A DNA stretch of 49,448 bases from Zygnema cylindricum (lineage: Eukaryota; Streptophyta; Zygnematophyceae; Zygnematales; Zygnemataceae), in contig JBBHKE010000503.1 of NCBI GenBank assembly GCA_037447655.1, forward strand, positions 63,752 to 113,199. The letters run 5' to 3'. Below the pieces are notes generated by a model. It was not told the DNA's origin and searched no databases. It saw only the letters and a program-made list of their open reading frames with translations. Positions 1 to 9,969 of the stretch are shown here, piece by piece. A program made the position numbers and the translations under genes. Each line of letters begins with the position of its first letter. The stretch's first letter is position 1.

Positions 1-521
1 TCTTTACTTTAATGTATTTTGACTCACATGTCAAAAGTATAGTAAACAAGGATTTTTAGTTTAAGTGATTCAGGATGAAAATATGTGGCTTTGATGTGAT
101 TCGACATGCCTCCGTAAGGTCGGCATGTAGATTGTAAGATAGTGTTTATAAATGTGGCTTCAATATGCCTCCGTACAGCTTAGTGTAGTTTCGGTGTATA
201 AAAGTAGGACTTAGTGAATTTGATTTTTAGGAACAAATGATATGAAAACTGTACACTCAGTTTTATGTAATTTCATTTCTATATATCTATCAGATTTCTA
301 AGCCGAATTGATTGAAATTTTGTGTGTGTGTGATGCTTTGTATGTTAGCTACATTGTGGAAAATTTTCAGGACGTTTGGAGCGTTTTTCTGAAAGTTATA
401 GTCTGTCAAAGTTTCTTTTCAGCCATCGGTATTTGTGGAAGCTTCCTCTCTTGATTTGTTCTACGATGACTACTGCTGCATCTTCTTCATCTTCAGTGCC
501 AGTAGTTGTGTCAGAACAACA
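1..521 (+). mobile_element. Family-2 Ty1-copia LTR, 3' part (probable solo LTR inside E1 gag)
   Basis: The right half of an LTR that begins left of the window. It resembles the complete solo family-2 LTR at 45842-46895 (minus strand): a TATA-like tataaaa followed by aggacttag near 198-215, a long leader, an ATG at 466, and an end in GAACAACA at 521. From the ATG the LTR encodes a short Ser/Thr/Ala/Val-rich peptide, MTTAASSSSVPVVVSEQH, which looks like the N-terminus of this family's gag. Directly after the LTR, at CTAGG (522-526), the gag sequence of element E1 continues; element Q has ctggg at the equivalent place. An LTR inserted in E1 gag is therefore the simplest reading. The left target duplication is outside the window. 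Confidence 0.7.
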
Positions 522-526
522 CTAGG

Positions 527-1260
527 TTCATCTATTAGGAAGCCATGATGGTGGGGGCTTTGTGGGAAAAACAATACAAGGATATCGACAGTTGACAAGT
601 GAAACGTCCACCTTTGAGACCTCCACCAGGATTTGGAGGAATAACGTTTCCTGCAGCAGTGACTGCTTTAGCGGAGGAGGCAGATGATGGGGACAACAGT
701 GTGTTCGAAAAGGGGAAAGGGAAAGAGATACCCCTCACTCCTATTGCCATGGCACCGGGAGCGGCGGTTGTAAAGACCGTGGAGAACGATACTCAAATGT
801 TGGAAGAGGTAAACTTGGCTGCCAAGAACTTCATTCTCAGGCACCTCACTGAAGCTTTTGCCATACCTCACCATCACATTTACAAGGTTGAGGAGTTGTG
901 GGTGAGTTTGGTGGAGATCTATAGAGCTGGTACTATTCAAGAGCTCTAGTTGGCTGAGCAGAACTAGAACTTTACACTTACAAAGGAGGAAAGATGTTAG
1001 ATTATTGCAATGATCTTTCTTGTTTGTGTATGGAGATAGAAAGTGTCGATGGGACAGGTACAATGAAGATGAAAGTTAACACTCTCATCATGAAGTTACC
1101 AGACGAGTATGAGAATATAGTATACTGAGTGCCGAAAATGACGGACAGTTCATGGAAGTGGAATATAGTGGTCTGGATGATCCTTGTTTGGGAAAACACT
1201 ATAGAGATTAGGAGAGGAGGAAAGAGCATTCAAGCTCTAGCTGCAAGAGGCGACCAATAG
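527..1260 (+). pseudogene. gag: E1 gag (capsid-like) pseudogene
   Basis: Nucleocapsid/capsid-type polyprotein segment that packages element RNA in virus-like particles. The longest open piece (599-949) aligns along its whole length with the gag of element Q. Both share the PPGFGG segment, a Glu/Asp-rich stretch, a Lys/Glu-rich stretch, the FILRHLT block and the SLVEIYRAGTIQEL end. A stop follows at 947-949, and gag continues in broken frames beyond it. The N-terminal codons are cut off by the family-2 LTR at 1-521. The family normally starts gag inside its own LTR, so the native start is not in the window. Confidence 0.8.
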
Positions 1261-2603
1261 GGGAAGTATCCGAAGAAACCATATAAAGAGTAAAGAGATC
1301 AGTCAGGAGGATCGAGGCCCCCAAAGGGCCTTTCTCATTTTTGCAAAAAGCCAGGACAATTTATCGCGGATTGTGTCAAGTTGTAAGAGCTGAGGCTCCA
1401 TAAGATCCGTGGAGGGGGTTCTTCCACAGGGTAGAAAATGGCACTTGTGGTCACAAAAGTGACAAGAGAAACCGAGGACGAGTCTTCTAAGAAGGATGGG
1501 GAGCTTTTTCTTGACGAGAGTTTGGAGGAGAAGGAGATCCCTGGGAGACAGAAGTGTGCCCTTGAAGCAATTCAGAAAGCTTCATAGGAAGGATGGATCA
1601 TCAACTCAAGTGCATCCATGCATAAGTGTCGTGATAAGCAACTTTTCACTAAGCTAAGAAAGATTCTCTACTATAGAGCTAGAGTATGGGGATGGGAAAG
1701 TGGTTACTACAGATCTAGTGGGGTCAATAGATCTGAAAGTTTTAGTGGAAGGGAAGACTTTTATATTCACATTCTCAAATGTACTGTACATTCCTCAGCT
1801 AAACAAAAATCTTGTCTCTACATCTGTGTTAGATGACAAAGAGTTTGATACCTTCACTAGAAAGGAAGTCTTTACAACTAAGTATGGGGATGAAGTCTAC
1901 TTCACGGCAGATAAAGGTAACCAAGGCATGTTTAGGCTTAACCTGATTAATGAAAAGAAGAATGTTTATTATGTCGGTGTTCCAAAATTGATGATTTGGC
2001 ATAAGCGGTTAGGGCATGTGCATTTTGATAGGCTGAGGGAAATGAAGAAGCTAGGTGTAGCTGAAGGGGTTCAGTTTGGTGATAATGAAAAGGTGGATGA
2101 TTGTAGTGGATGTGCTCAAGGAAAAGCTCACAGACTCCCTTTCCCTAAAGCCTTCACATATATGGGGGAAAAGATACTAGATTTAGTCCACACAGATATA
2201 TGGGGACGTGCAAGAGTACCTTTGGTTAGAGGGAAGAGGTTTATGTTGACAATAACTAATGAGTCGTCTAGGTCCTCTAGAGTTTACTTCCTAAAAACAT
2301 AGTCTGAATCACCAACTTACATCAAAGAATATAAAGCATGGAGTGAGAAGTTGCATAGAACCACCAGTAAGAGAATAAGGAGTAAGAATGAGGGAGAATA
2401 TACCTCTAACTAGTTTGAGGAATAACTCAGAGATGAGGGAGTTCAGCACCAAAATACTGTACCATAGAACGATAAACAAAATGGGGTAGTTGAAAGATTG
2501 AACCGAACACTAGGAGATAGTGAATGTAGTATGTTGGTTGACAAGAAAATAAAAAATAGATTTTGGGTAGAAGCCATGAACTATGCCAACTACATTAAGA
2601 ATA
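1261..2603 (+). pseudogene. pol: E1 zinc knuckle, protease and integrase N-terminal part, broken
   Basis: The zinc knuckle near 1333-1374 should read CX2CX4HX4C. Here the first Cys is Ser (SHFC) and the His is Gln, so two metal ligands are lost. The aspartic protease motif near 1602-1616 reads NSSAS where element Q has DSGAS, so the catalytic Asp is Asn. The best open stretch, 1700-2302, covers the protease C-terminus, the GAG-pre-integrase HHCC region (HKRLGH and CSGC) and the first integrase Asp (HTDIWG). The second integrase Asp is also lost: the motif is KNEGEY instead of DNGGEY. The sequence stops at 2603, where E2 is inserted, and the same gene resumes at 7418. Confidence 0.85.
2599..2603. 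repeat. Target-site duplication GAATA flanking E2 (left copy)
   Basis: GAATA at 2599-2603 is repeated at 7418-7422. Removing 2604-7422 rejoins the integrase reading of E1 as in elements P and Q. A 5-bp duplication is standard for Ty1-copia integrase. Confidence 0.93.
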
Positions 2604-3652
2604 TGTTGAAATCACTAGATTTAGGAGAGATATTTTCTATGTCTTAATTGAATAGAATAGCTAAAAGAAAAAGCATAGGCAGTCTGCCTCCACTTTCTCT
2701 CTCTAGCCCCCATACTATTTGTAGTCACTGAAGGAGAGAGAGGGCGTTGGAGCCATGGCTCCCTCATCTCCATAAGCAGGACTAAAGAGTGACTTAAGTC
2801 ACTCTCAACAAAAAGGTTGAGTCCGGCAGGACTCGAACCTCTGACGGCCAGAGCGAGGCGTAGCCGTCAACTCTTATCGGTCTGTCGTAGTAGTTCATAA
2901 AGATACATCGGGTTTGATAGCTATTTAAACATTAGCTAGATCATTAATTCAACTAACAGAATAACAAATTGAGGACATAGAAACTAGTTGAGTTTTAGTA
3001 CGCATGAAACAAATGTACCGGACATTTGTTATTTTGAACGGCTAGCATTAAAAGCCGGTTTCGATCTGACGGCCCTCATCATCGTCGAGATTCTGGAATG
3101 GCTGCCTTAGCGGTTTATATACGTGACATGACCTGTCGACACGTGGCAACATATCATTGGGAAGCGGGAATCTCGGGGAGCGCGAGGAAAAGTCTGGAGG
3201 AGATAGACGTCCACTCCATGGCCTTGTCGTACACAGGCCCTACAAAAATTACATCAGCCCTAGTACCTTTCCCTACTGTACAATCTTCTGATTGGTTCTT
3301 AGATCACTATTTAGGGGCCCTAGTACCTTTCCCTACTGTACAATCTTCTGATTGGTTCTTAGATCACTATTTAGGGGTTTAGGACTTAGAGGATTGAGGA
3401 GGTAGCCGCCTCTCTCCCAACAAGCTTGTATAAATATTGGCATCTTTGCCACTTGATATCTAATCGCTTCGTTGGGCGTTTTCAGTAATTCTTTTTGCTA
3501 TGGACTCATTGAAGTCCAAACTACACACGAGTGCAGTCAGATTGTCTATTTGCGTGCTTGGGTAGCAGGTGTTCTAGTTGAAAGTGGGTCAGTGAAAAAC
3601 TATCTAGAGGCTTCTTGAATTTTGCAGTCCAAATGAGGGACACATAATTACA
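2604..3652 (+). repeat. E2 5' LTR (1049 bp)
   Basis: Starts TGTTGAAATCACTAG and ends ATAATTACA, directly before the primer site. It holds an antisense tRNA-like module (B-box-like GGTTCGAGTCC on the minus strand, 2829-2839), GTAC motifs, an ATTGG (inverted CCAAT) box that has been tandemly duplicated, and a TATA-like tataaat near 3430. The gag start ATG lies at 3632 but is followed after a few codons by TAA. Confidence 0.9.
3257..3376 (+). repeat. Perfect 60-bp tandem duplication in the E2 5' LTR promoter
   Basis: Units 3257-3316 and 3317-3376 look identical. Each contains a GTACC, a ctgtac and the ATTGG box. The 3' LTR has only one such unit (about 7070-7130), so the duplication arose in this LTR after insertion or was missed in the copy that made the 3' LTR. 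Confidence 0.92.
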
Positions 3653-4075
3653 GGTTATGGGCCCACCCTCTAGGGTGCCCATATTCAACGGATGTGGGTT
3701 CATTTACTAGGAAGCCATGATGACAAGGGCATTGTGTGAAAAACGATACTGAGTACTGTTAGTGGACAAGTGAAACGTCTATCTCAGGGAACGTCACCAG
3801 GGTTTGGAAGAGTGAGGTTTTCTGCAGGAGCATCTGCTCCAACGGAGGAGACAGATGATGGGGACAGTAGTGTGTCCAAAAAGGAGAAAAGAAAGGAGAT
3901 ACCTCTCATTTTTATCGCCACGGCACTTGGAGCGGTGGCCGTGAAGACCGATGAAAATGATACTCAAATGTGGGAGTACACCATCATGAATGCCAGACAT
4001 TTCATTTTGAGGCACCTCACTTAAGCTTTGATTACCTCTCATCTTCACATCTTCAAGGCCGAGGAGTTGTGGATG
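3632..4075 (+). pseudogene. gag: E2 gag fragment
   Basis: Homologous to the gag of elements Q and E1. It starts at the LTR-internal ATG (3632), which is destroyed by an early TAA. The longest open part is 3770-4024, with the SPGFGRVRF, DDGDSSVS and FILRHLT blocks. Similarity to gag ends near 4075 (after gaggagttgtggatga), where unrelated sequence from E3 begins. Protease and integrase are absent. Confidence 0.8.
3653..3667 (+). promoter_or_regulatory. Primer binding site for initiator tRNA-Met (anticodon-arm type)
   Basis: GGTTATGGGCCCACC follows the LTR end without a gap. As I recall the plant initiator tRNA-Met, this is the exact complement of its anticodon arm (GGTGGGCCCATAACC, anticodon CAU). 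Copia of Drosophila and Ty5 of yeast are primed from the same half-tRNA region. Most plant Ty1-copia elements use the tRNA 3' end instead (TGGTATCAGAGC), and that sequence is not found at this position. Confidence 0.8.
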
Positions 4076-4870
4076 ACTGCGTTAAGTGTGATATCGTAGC
4101 TGCACGGTTTTGACATTGCAACTGCGTTGATACACTCGGTCTAAAGTTTTAGGGGAGTGTTGATTTTGGAAATATTTAAGTCTTAGTAAATTAGTGTGAC
4201 GCCAGAAAGGTAGTAAATAGTAGCATAAGTTTCACAAGGACGTGAGTCATCATTTGAGTGCACTACAGCACAACGCAGCTGCTATGCAAACAAAGCACCG
4301 CAATCGCGCGGCTGCTATGCAGACAGAGAAGCGCAACAGCGAAGCTGGGACACAGACATGACAACGCAGCTGCGGTTACTTTGGATATGATCCGTACAAA
4401 CAACTTCGTTGTTGTTATTGGATATGATTTGGTACGGAACACTTCATCAACGATTGATATGAATTGAGTCAACGGACGAGATTCATAAGAGTATCACAAG
4501 TGACTTAGCCAATAAATATTTGTACAATCACTTAATTTAGATTCTGAGTAATATTGACTATACGATGATACATTGGGTTGGCAGGATTAGAAACACGTAG
4601 ATCTCAATATGTGGGTTGATTTTGGACGTACCTCTTAGGTACACTTGTATCGGCAGTAGGACACCGAGACTATAAGACTTAGGACTTAGAGCATTTTATG
4701 TATCTAGACTTCAAAGTAGTAAATTGCAAACAGTTTTTGGGAAACGTCCTAGTATTATATCTTGAGTGTTGTCAAGTCAATTGTGTTGAAACTTTTGGAA
4801 TTGTCAGTGTTTATGCTACTCTATATTTTGATAGAGTTTTGTGAGGTTTGAATGCTTGAATAAGATTTCA
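4076..4870 (+). mobile_element. Element E3 remnant: family-2 copia 3' end with LTR
   Basis: The LTR-like part is 4158-4870. It starts TGTTGATTTTGG directly after a polypurine tract (AGGGGAG, 4151-4157) and ends in TTTCA before GAGCC, where E2 pol resumes. The tctaaagttttag just upstream resembles the end of a copia pol gene. The LTR aligns in blocks with the solo family-2 LTR at 45842-46895: TGTTGA start, TATAA with aggacttag, cagtttttgggaaac, ggaattgtcagt. It is shorter (713 against 1054 bp) and lacks the gag-start segment, so it is truncated or from a subfamily. Its U3 has a roughly 35-bp near-repeat containing ctgctatgca (4270-4335). Confidence 0.65.
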
Positions 4871-6405
4871 GAGCCATAAATGATGAGATGGCTTCCATCA
4901 TAGAAGTGAATACTTGGGAGTTAGTGGACTGTCCTCCAGACAGAAAAATCTATTGGGTGCAAATGGGTATTTAAACTGAAGCTGAACCCAGATAATACCA
5001 TTGAGAGATATAAGGCTTGGTTGGTAGCAAAGGGGTTCACCCAAAAAGAAGGGATAGATTATGAGGAGACTTTTGATCCTGTGGTTTGGTTCCCATCTGT
5101 AAGGATTCTCTTTAGTCTAGCTGAAGCGGAAGACATGGAAATTCACCAGATGGATATCAAGACCGCCTTCCTCAACGGTGAACTAGAGGAAGAAATCTTC
5201 ATGCGGCAGCCAGAGGGTTTTGTAGAGGAAGGAGAGGAGAGCAAAGTCTGCAGGCTCATAAAGTCTTTATATGGACTGAAGCAGGCTCCCAGACAATGGA
5301 ACAAGAAACTAGATGAGTTTCTCACCGGTCTGGGATATATTCGGATCAATTCTGACCATTCTATTTATATGTTTGAGGATGAGAATGGTGTGATTTTTAT
5401 TACAATTTATGTGGATGATTTGCTGGTGTTAAGTAAATCTATATTAAAGATCAATAAGTTAAAGAAAGATCTTAGAAGCACATTTGACAACAAGGATTTA
5501 GGGGAGGTTAAATACAGTTTGGGGATTCAAATGGAAAGAGATAGAGGGAAAAGAATAATCAGACTTACTCACAAAGAAGCTATCGGAAATATGCTTAAGA
5601 AATTTTTGATTGAAAAGGAAAACAGTTGTACCACTCCCATGGACTTGAAAAAAGTAAGAGATGGGAGTGTAAGAGGAGTGATGATCTTAGATGATCAGAT
5701 GATTCTAGAAGAGAGACAGTTTATGAAGTCTATTCCTTACAAACAGGTTGTAGGAAGCTTGATTTACATGATGAATTGTACTACACCGGACATAGTTGCA
5801 GCAGTTGGAGTTCTTAGTAGGAGTCTTAATGATCGTAGGAAGAGAGACTGGGAGGCAGCCAAGAGAGTCTTGAGATACTTGGTGGGAACCGAGGATTCAT
5901 GGTTGCATTTGGGATGGGAGCACACTGACATCACTTCTTGGAGTGATGCCAGTTATGGGGATGCTCCTATGAGAAGATGCACTTTTAGATATGTGTTATA
6001 TGTTGGGGAAGGTGCTTGTTGTTGGAGTAGTAAGCAATAAAAGGTGGTTGCTCAGTCCACTATGGAGGCTGAGTACATGCCTCTTGTTCTATTGTGAAAG
6101 AGCTAATGTGGGTCTAGTCTTTATTCAAAGAACTAGGGTATATACAGAAGGGAGTGCATGAAGTGTTTTGTGATAATCAGGCTGCAATTGTAATTGCAGT
6201 CAATCCAAAACATCATTTTAAGGCTAAGAATATGGATATAAGATTGAGTTTTGTGAGGGAAAAGGTTGAAAACAAAATTGTGAATATTGTGTATAGAGGT
6301 GATGGGGAAATGGTAGCTGATATGATGACAAAGCCTGTGCCCTCCTCCAAGTTAAAATTCTGCAGAGAAAAGTGTGGGTTAAAAGAGAAACTAAAATTAG
6401 ACTAG
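4871..6405 (+). pseudogene. pol: E2 reverse transcriptase and RNase H, nearly open
   Basis: Copies element RNA into DNA and removes the RNA strand. It begins mid-gene after E3, with AINDEMASI. A frameshift lies near 4950 (acagaaaaatctattggg). The long open stretch is 5021-6040, with VAKGFTQKEG, QMDIKTAFLNGELEEE, SLYGLKQAPRQWNKK and the active-site YVDDLL at 5408-5425. RNase H has WSDASYG (first Asp), MEAEYM and CDNQAA (6172-6189), then KAKNMDIRLSFVREK. A TAA at 6038-6040 and a small deletion near 6080 break the RNase H part. The pol end matches P and Q. It is the longest uninterrupted RT in the window. Confidence 0.92.
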
Positions 6406-6418
6406 AAAATAAGGAAAG
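6406..6418 (+). promoter_or_regulatory. E2 polypurine tract
   Basis: The purine-rich aaaataaggaaag lies directly before the 3' LTR and would prime plus-strand synthesis. Sister elements have the stronger AAGGGGAG. Confidence 0.8.
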
Positions 6419-7417
6419 TGTTGAAATCACTAGATTTAGGAGAGATATTTTCTAGGTCATAATTGAGTAGTATAGCTAAAAGAAAAAGCATAGGTAGCCT
6501 ACCTCCACCTTCTCTCTCTAGCCCCCATACATTTTGTAGTCATTGAAGGAGAGAGAGGGCGGTGGAGCCATGTCTGCCTCATCTACATAGGCAGGACTAA
6601 AGAGTGACCTAAGTCACTCTCAACAAAAGGTTGAGTTCGGCATGGTTCGAACCTCCGAGCGTCAGAGCGAGGCATAGCCGTTAGCTCTTACCAGTCTGTC
6701 GTACTAGTTCGTTAAGAAACATAGGGTTTGATAGCTATTGAAACATTAGCTAGATCATTAATTCGATTAACGGAATAACAAATTGAGGACATAGAAACTA
6801 GTTGAGTTTTAGTACGCATGAAACAAATGTACAGGACATTTGTCATATTGAACGGCTAGCATTAAAAGCCGGTTTGGATCCGACGGCCCTCATCATCGTC
6901 GAGATTTTGGAATGGTTGCCTTGGCGGTTTTTGGACTTGACATGACCTGTCGACACATGGCAACATATCATTGGGAATCAGGAATCCCGAGAAGCGCGAG
7001 GACAAGTCTGGAGGAGACAGACGTCCACTCCATGGCCTTGTCGTACACATGCCCTATAGAAAGTACATCAACCCTAGTACCTTTCCGTACTATACATTCT
7101 TCTGATTGGTCCGTACATCATAAGATAGGGGTTGTGAGAGGGGTTTAGGACTTAGAGGATTAAGGAGGTAGCCGCCTCTTTCCACACAAGCTTGTATAAA
7201 TATTGCATCTTTGCCACTTGATAACTAATCGCCTAGTTGGGTGTTTTCAATGATTCTTTTTGCTCTGGAATCAAGGAAGTCCAAACTCCACAAGGAAGCA
7301 GTCAGATTGTCTTTTTGCCTGCTTAGGTAGCAGCCGTTCTAGTTGAAAGTGGGTAAGTGAAAAACTACCTAGAGGCTTCCTTAATTTTACAGTCTAAATG
7401 GGGGACACAGAATTGCA
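6419..7417 (+). repeat. E2 3' LTR (999 bp)
   Basis: Starts TGTTGAAATCACTAG and ends GAATTGCA, followed by the duplication GAATA. It matches the 5' LTR except for the single 60-bp promoter unit and scattered substitutions. The ATG of the gag start is kept at 7399 (ATGGGGGACACAG). Confidence 0.9.
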
Positions 7418-8200
7418 GAATAAAGTCCTTACCTCAACCGTAAAGGGCATGACACCTTATGAGAAATGGGTTGGAAAGAAACAAGATATCTCGCACCTTA
7501 AAGTATTCGGTAGCCAAGTTTACAGTCTTGATACGGATAAGAAAAACTAGAAACTAGATGCTAAGGGCAATCCTGGATACTTTGTAGGATATCATGAGGA
7601 TGTCAATGGATATAAAGTCTATAACTTAGCAAAGCACGATATTATTTTGGTCAAACACCTAGTTGTCACGAATGAAGGAAAGTCATTTGACCCCTTCAAA
7701 TGTACCAAAGAGATAAAAATTTGTTTTGAGTCTGAAAGCGAAGAGAGTTTTGTCTTTCTCGAAAATGACATGAGTGAAACGGTGATTGCGGATTCAGGAG
7801 AGATCCAAGATACAGCAGATCTACCAGACACCTCACATATTCCTATGGACTTCAAGGAGACAAAAAAGATGGAAGTGGAATCGGCTTCTATGAATAGGGG
7901 AGCCGATGAGACAGTAAAGAGAAACCCGAGACTTCCTTCCATTCTGCCTTCAGAGTTTGAGGGAGGGAAAAGGAGCAGCAAAAAGATAAAAGAGTAACAG
8001 GTTGCTCATAAGGTAACTGAGCTATCTTATCCTGATGAGCCTCTGTCATACTTGGAGGCTGTGAATAGCCCGAAAAAAGACAGATGGATTAGAGCCATAA
8101 ATGATGAGATGGATTCCATCATGGAAGCATATACCTGGGAACTACCGCATTGTCCTCTAGACAGAAAAATCTATAGGTTGTAAATGTGTATTTAAACTTA
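7418..8200 (+). pseudogene. pol: E1 integrase C-terminal part and RT N-terminus (resumes after E2)
   Basis: Continuation of the gene interrupted at 2603. It carries the copia integrase C-terminal signature: TPYEKWVGKK, SHLKVFGSQVYSLD and GYFVGYHEDVNGYK. The longest open piece is 7647-7997, a linker rich in Glu/Ser that ends RSSKKIKE before a TAA. RT starts around 8090 (RAINDEMDSIMEA). Internal stops and a frameshift near 8165 make it non-functional. Confidence 0.88.
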
Positions 8201-9655
8201 AATTGAACGCAGATAATACCATTGAGAGATATGAGGCTCGATTAGTAACCAAGGGGTTTACCCAAAAAGAGGGGATTGTTTATAAGCAAACCTTTGCTCC
8301 AGTTGTTCGATTCCCATCACTAAGGATTCTCCTCAGTCTGGCAGGAGCGAAAGACATGGAAATACACCAGATGGACATTAAAACTTCTTTTTTTAATGGT
8401 GAGTTAGAGGAAGAAATTTTTATGAGGCAACCCGATGGGTTTGTGGAAGAAGGAGAAGAGAGCAAAGTCTACAAGCTCATGAAGTCCTTATATAGACTCA
8501 AGCAGTCTCCTCGACAATCGAATACAAAACTAGATGAGTTTCTCACCGGTCTAGGATATATCCGGATCAGCTGTAACCATTATATCTATATGTTTGAAGA
8601 TAAGAATGGTGTCATTTTTATTACAATCTATGTGGATGATGTGCTTGTGATTAGTAAGTCTTTGGAAATGATCAATAGGCTAAAGAAAGATCTTAGAAGC
8701 AGATCTGATATGAAAGATTTAGGCGAGGCAAGATACATTTTTGGGATCAAAATATAGAGAGATAGGGGGAAAAGGATTATCAGACTTACTCAAAAAGAAG
8801 CAATAGGTAATATGCTTGAGAAATTCCAGATGGAAAACGCTAACAGTTGTACCACTCCCATGGACTTAGAAAAAGTAAGTGATGGGAGTGTTTTGGAGGA
8901 GTGATGATCTTAGATGATCACATGAGTCGAGAGGAGAGAGAGTTTATGATGTCTATCCTTTATAGACAGGTCGTAGGAAGTTTGATCTAATTTATGAACT
9001 CTACAACAACGGACATAGCGGCAGCAGTATAGACATAGCAGCAGAAGTAGGAGTCTTCAGTAGGAGTCTTAATGATCCAAGAAAGAGAGACTGGGAGGGA
9101 GCCAACAGGTTCATAAGATATCTGGTAAGAACTAGAGAGTTATGGTTCCATTTGGGAGGGGAGCACACTGATGTCTACTTGGAGTGATGCCTATTATGGG
9201 GATGCACATATGAGAAGATGCACTTTTGGGTATGTGTTGTATTTGGGGGAAGATGCTTGTTGTTGGAGCAACAAGCAACAAAAGGTGGTTGCTTAGTCTA
9301 CTGTGGAGGCTGAGTACATGGTCTCTTGTTGTGCAATGAAAGAGTTAATGTGAGTCAAATCCTTGTTGCATGAACTGGGGTATATGAAGGAGGGAGTGCG
9401 TAAAGTATTTTGTGATAATCAAGTTGCCATTGCAATCGCAGCCAATCCAAAATATCATTTAAAGGCTAAAGATATGGACATAAGATTGAGTTTTGTGAGA
9501 GAAATAGTTGAGAACAAAATTGTGAATTATGTATATAGATCTGATGAGGAAACGGTGGTTGAAGTGATGACAAAACCAGGGCCTTCTCCCAAATAAAAAT
9601 ATTGCAGAGAAAAATGTGGACTAAAACTGAAGGTAAAGTTAGACTCAAAAATAAG
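8201..9655 (+). pseudogene. pol: E1 reverse transcriptase and RNase H
   Basis: The open part 8203-8757 covers the RT palm with QMDIKTSFFNGELEEE and YVDDVL at 8629-8646. It stops at TAG (8755-8757), where other copies continue. RNase H blocks follow in broken frames: a D-containing GDAHMRRC region, VEAEYMVS and CDNQVAIAIA (about 9410-9440). A roughly 20-bp imperfect duplication (acatagcggcagcagtatag and acatagcagcagaagtagg, 9013-9052) adds a further break. Confidence 0.88.
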
Positions 9656-9969
9656 GGAAGTGTTGAAATTACTAGATTTATAAAGTATTTTCTAGGTCTA
9701 AATATATCACTATAGAAAGGAAAAGAAAAGGGCGGACAGCGTGCCTCCACCTCCTCTTTCTAGCCACCATACTTGTTGTAGTCAGTGAACGATATAGAGA
9801 GTGGTTGAAACATGGCTGCTTTAGTTCAACAGGCAGTTGTTTTCTAATAGGTTATTAAAAAGATACTTGAGAGACCTAGGATTTGATCCTGGTACCTGCC
9901 GACCGTCAAGTTTGCCGGTAGCGGTCAGCTTTATCCTATTATTCTAGGACCAATGCTAAATGCTATAGG

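Larger units (their letters stand above)
2604..7417 (+). mobile_element. Element E2: nested family-1 Ty1-copia retrotransposon
   Basis: Bounded by two related LTRs (2604-3652 and 6419-7417), each starting TGTTGAAATC and ending in CA, and flanked by the perfect duplication GAATA. Inside are a primer binding site, a gag fragment, the 3' remnant of another retrotransposon (E3), and a long reverse transcriptase/RNase H region. The protease and integrase genes are missing. They were probably lost in a deletion that also removed the 5' part of E3. The LTRs differ at many positions, so the insertion is not recent. It lies in the integrase gene of E1 in the same orientation. Confidence 0.93.

Noticed and set aside
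4249-4480. Opposed 69-codon frames at 4258-4472
   Set aside because: They come from the near-repeated ctgctatgca tract of the E3 LTR U3 and have no counterpart in a protein family I know.
7411-7425. LTR end joined to mid-integrase at an AG, looking like a splice junction (donor CAG|GTTATG after the LTR)
   Set aside because: The GAATA duplication at 2599-2603 and 7418-7422 shows that this is the border of a nested insertion, not a spliced or processed copy.
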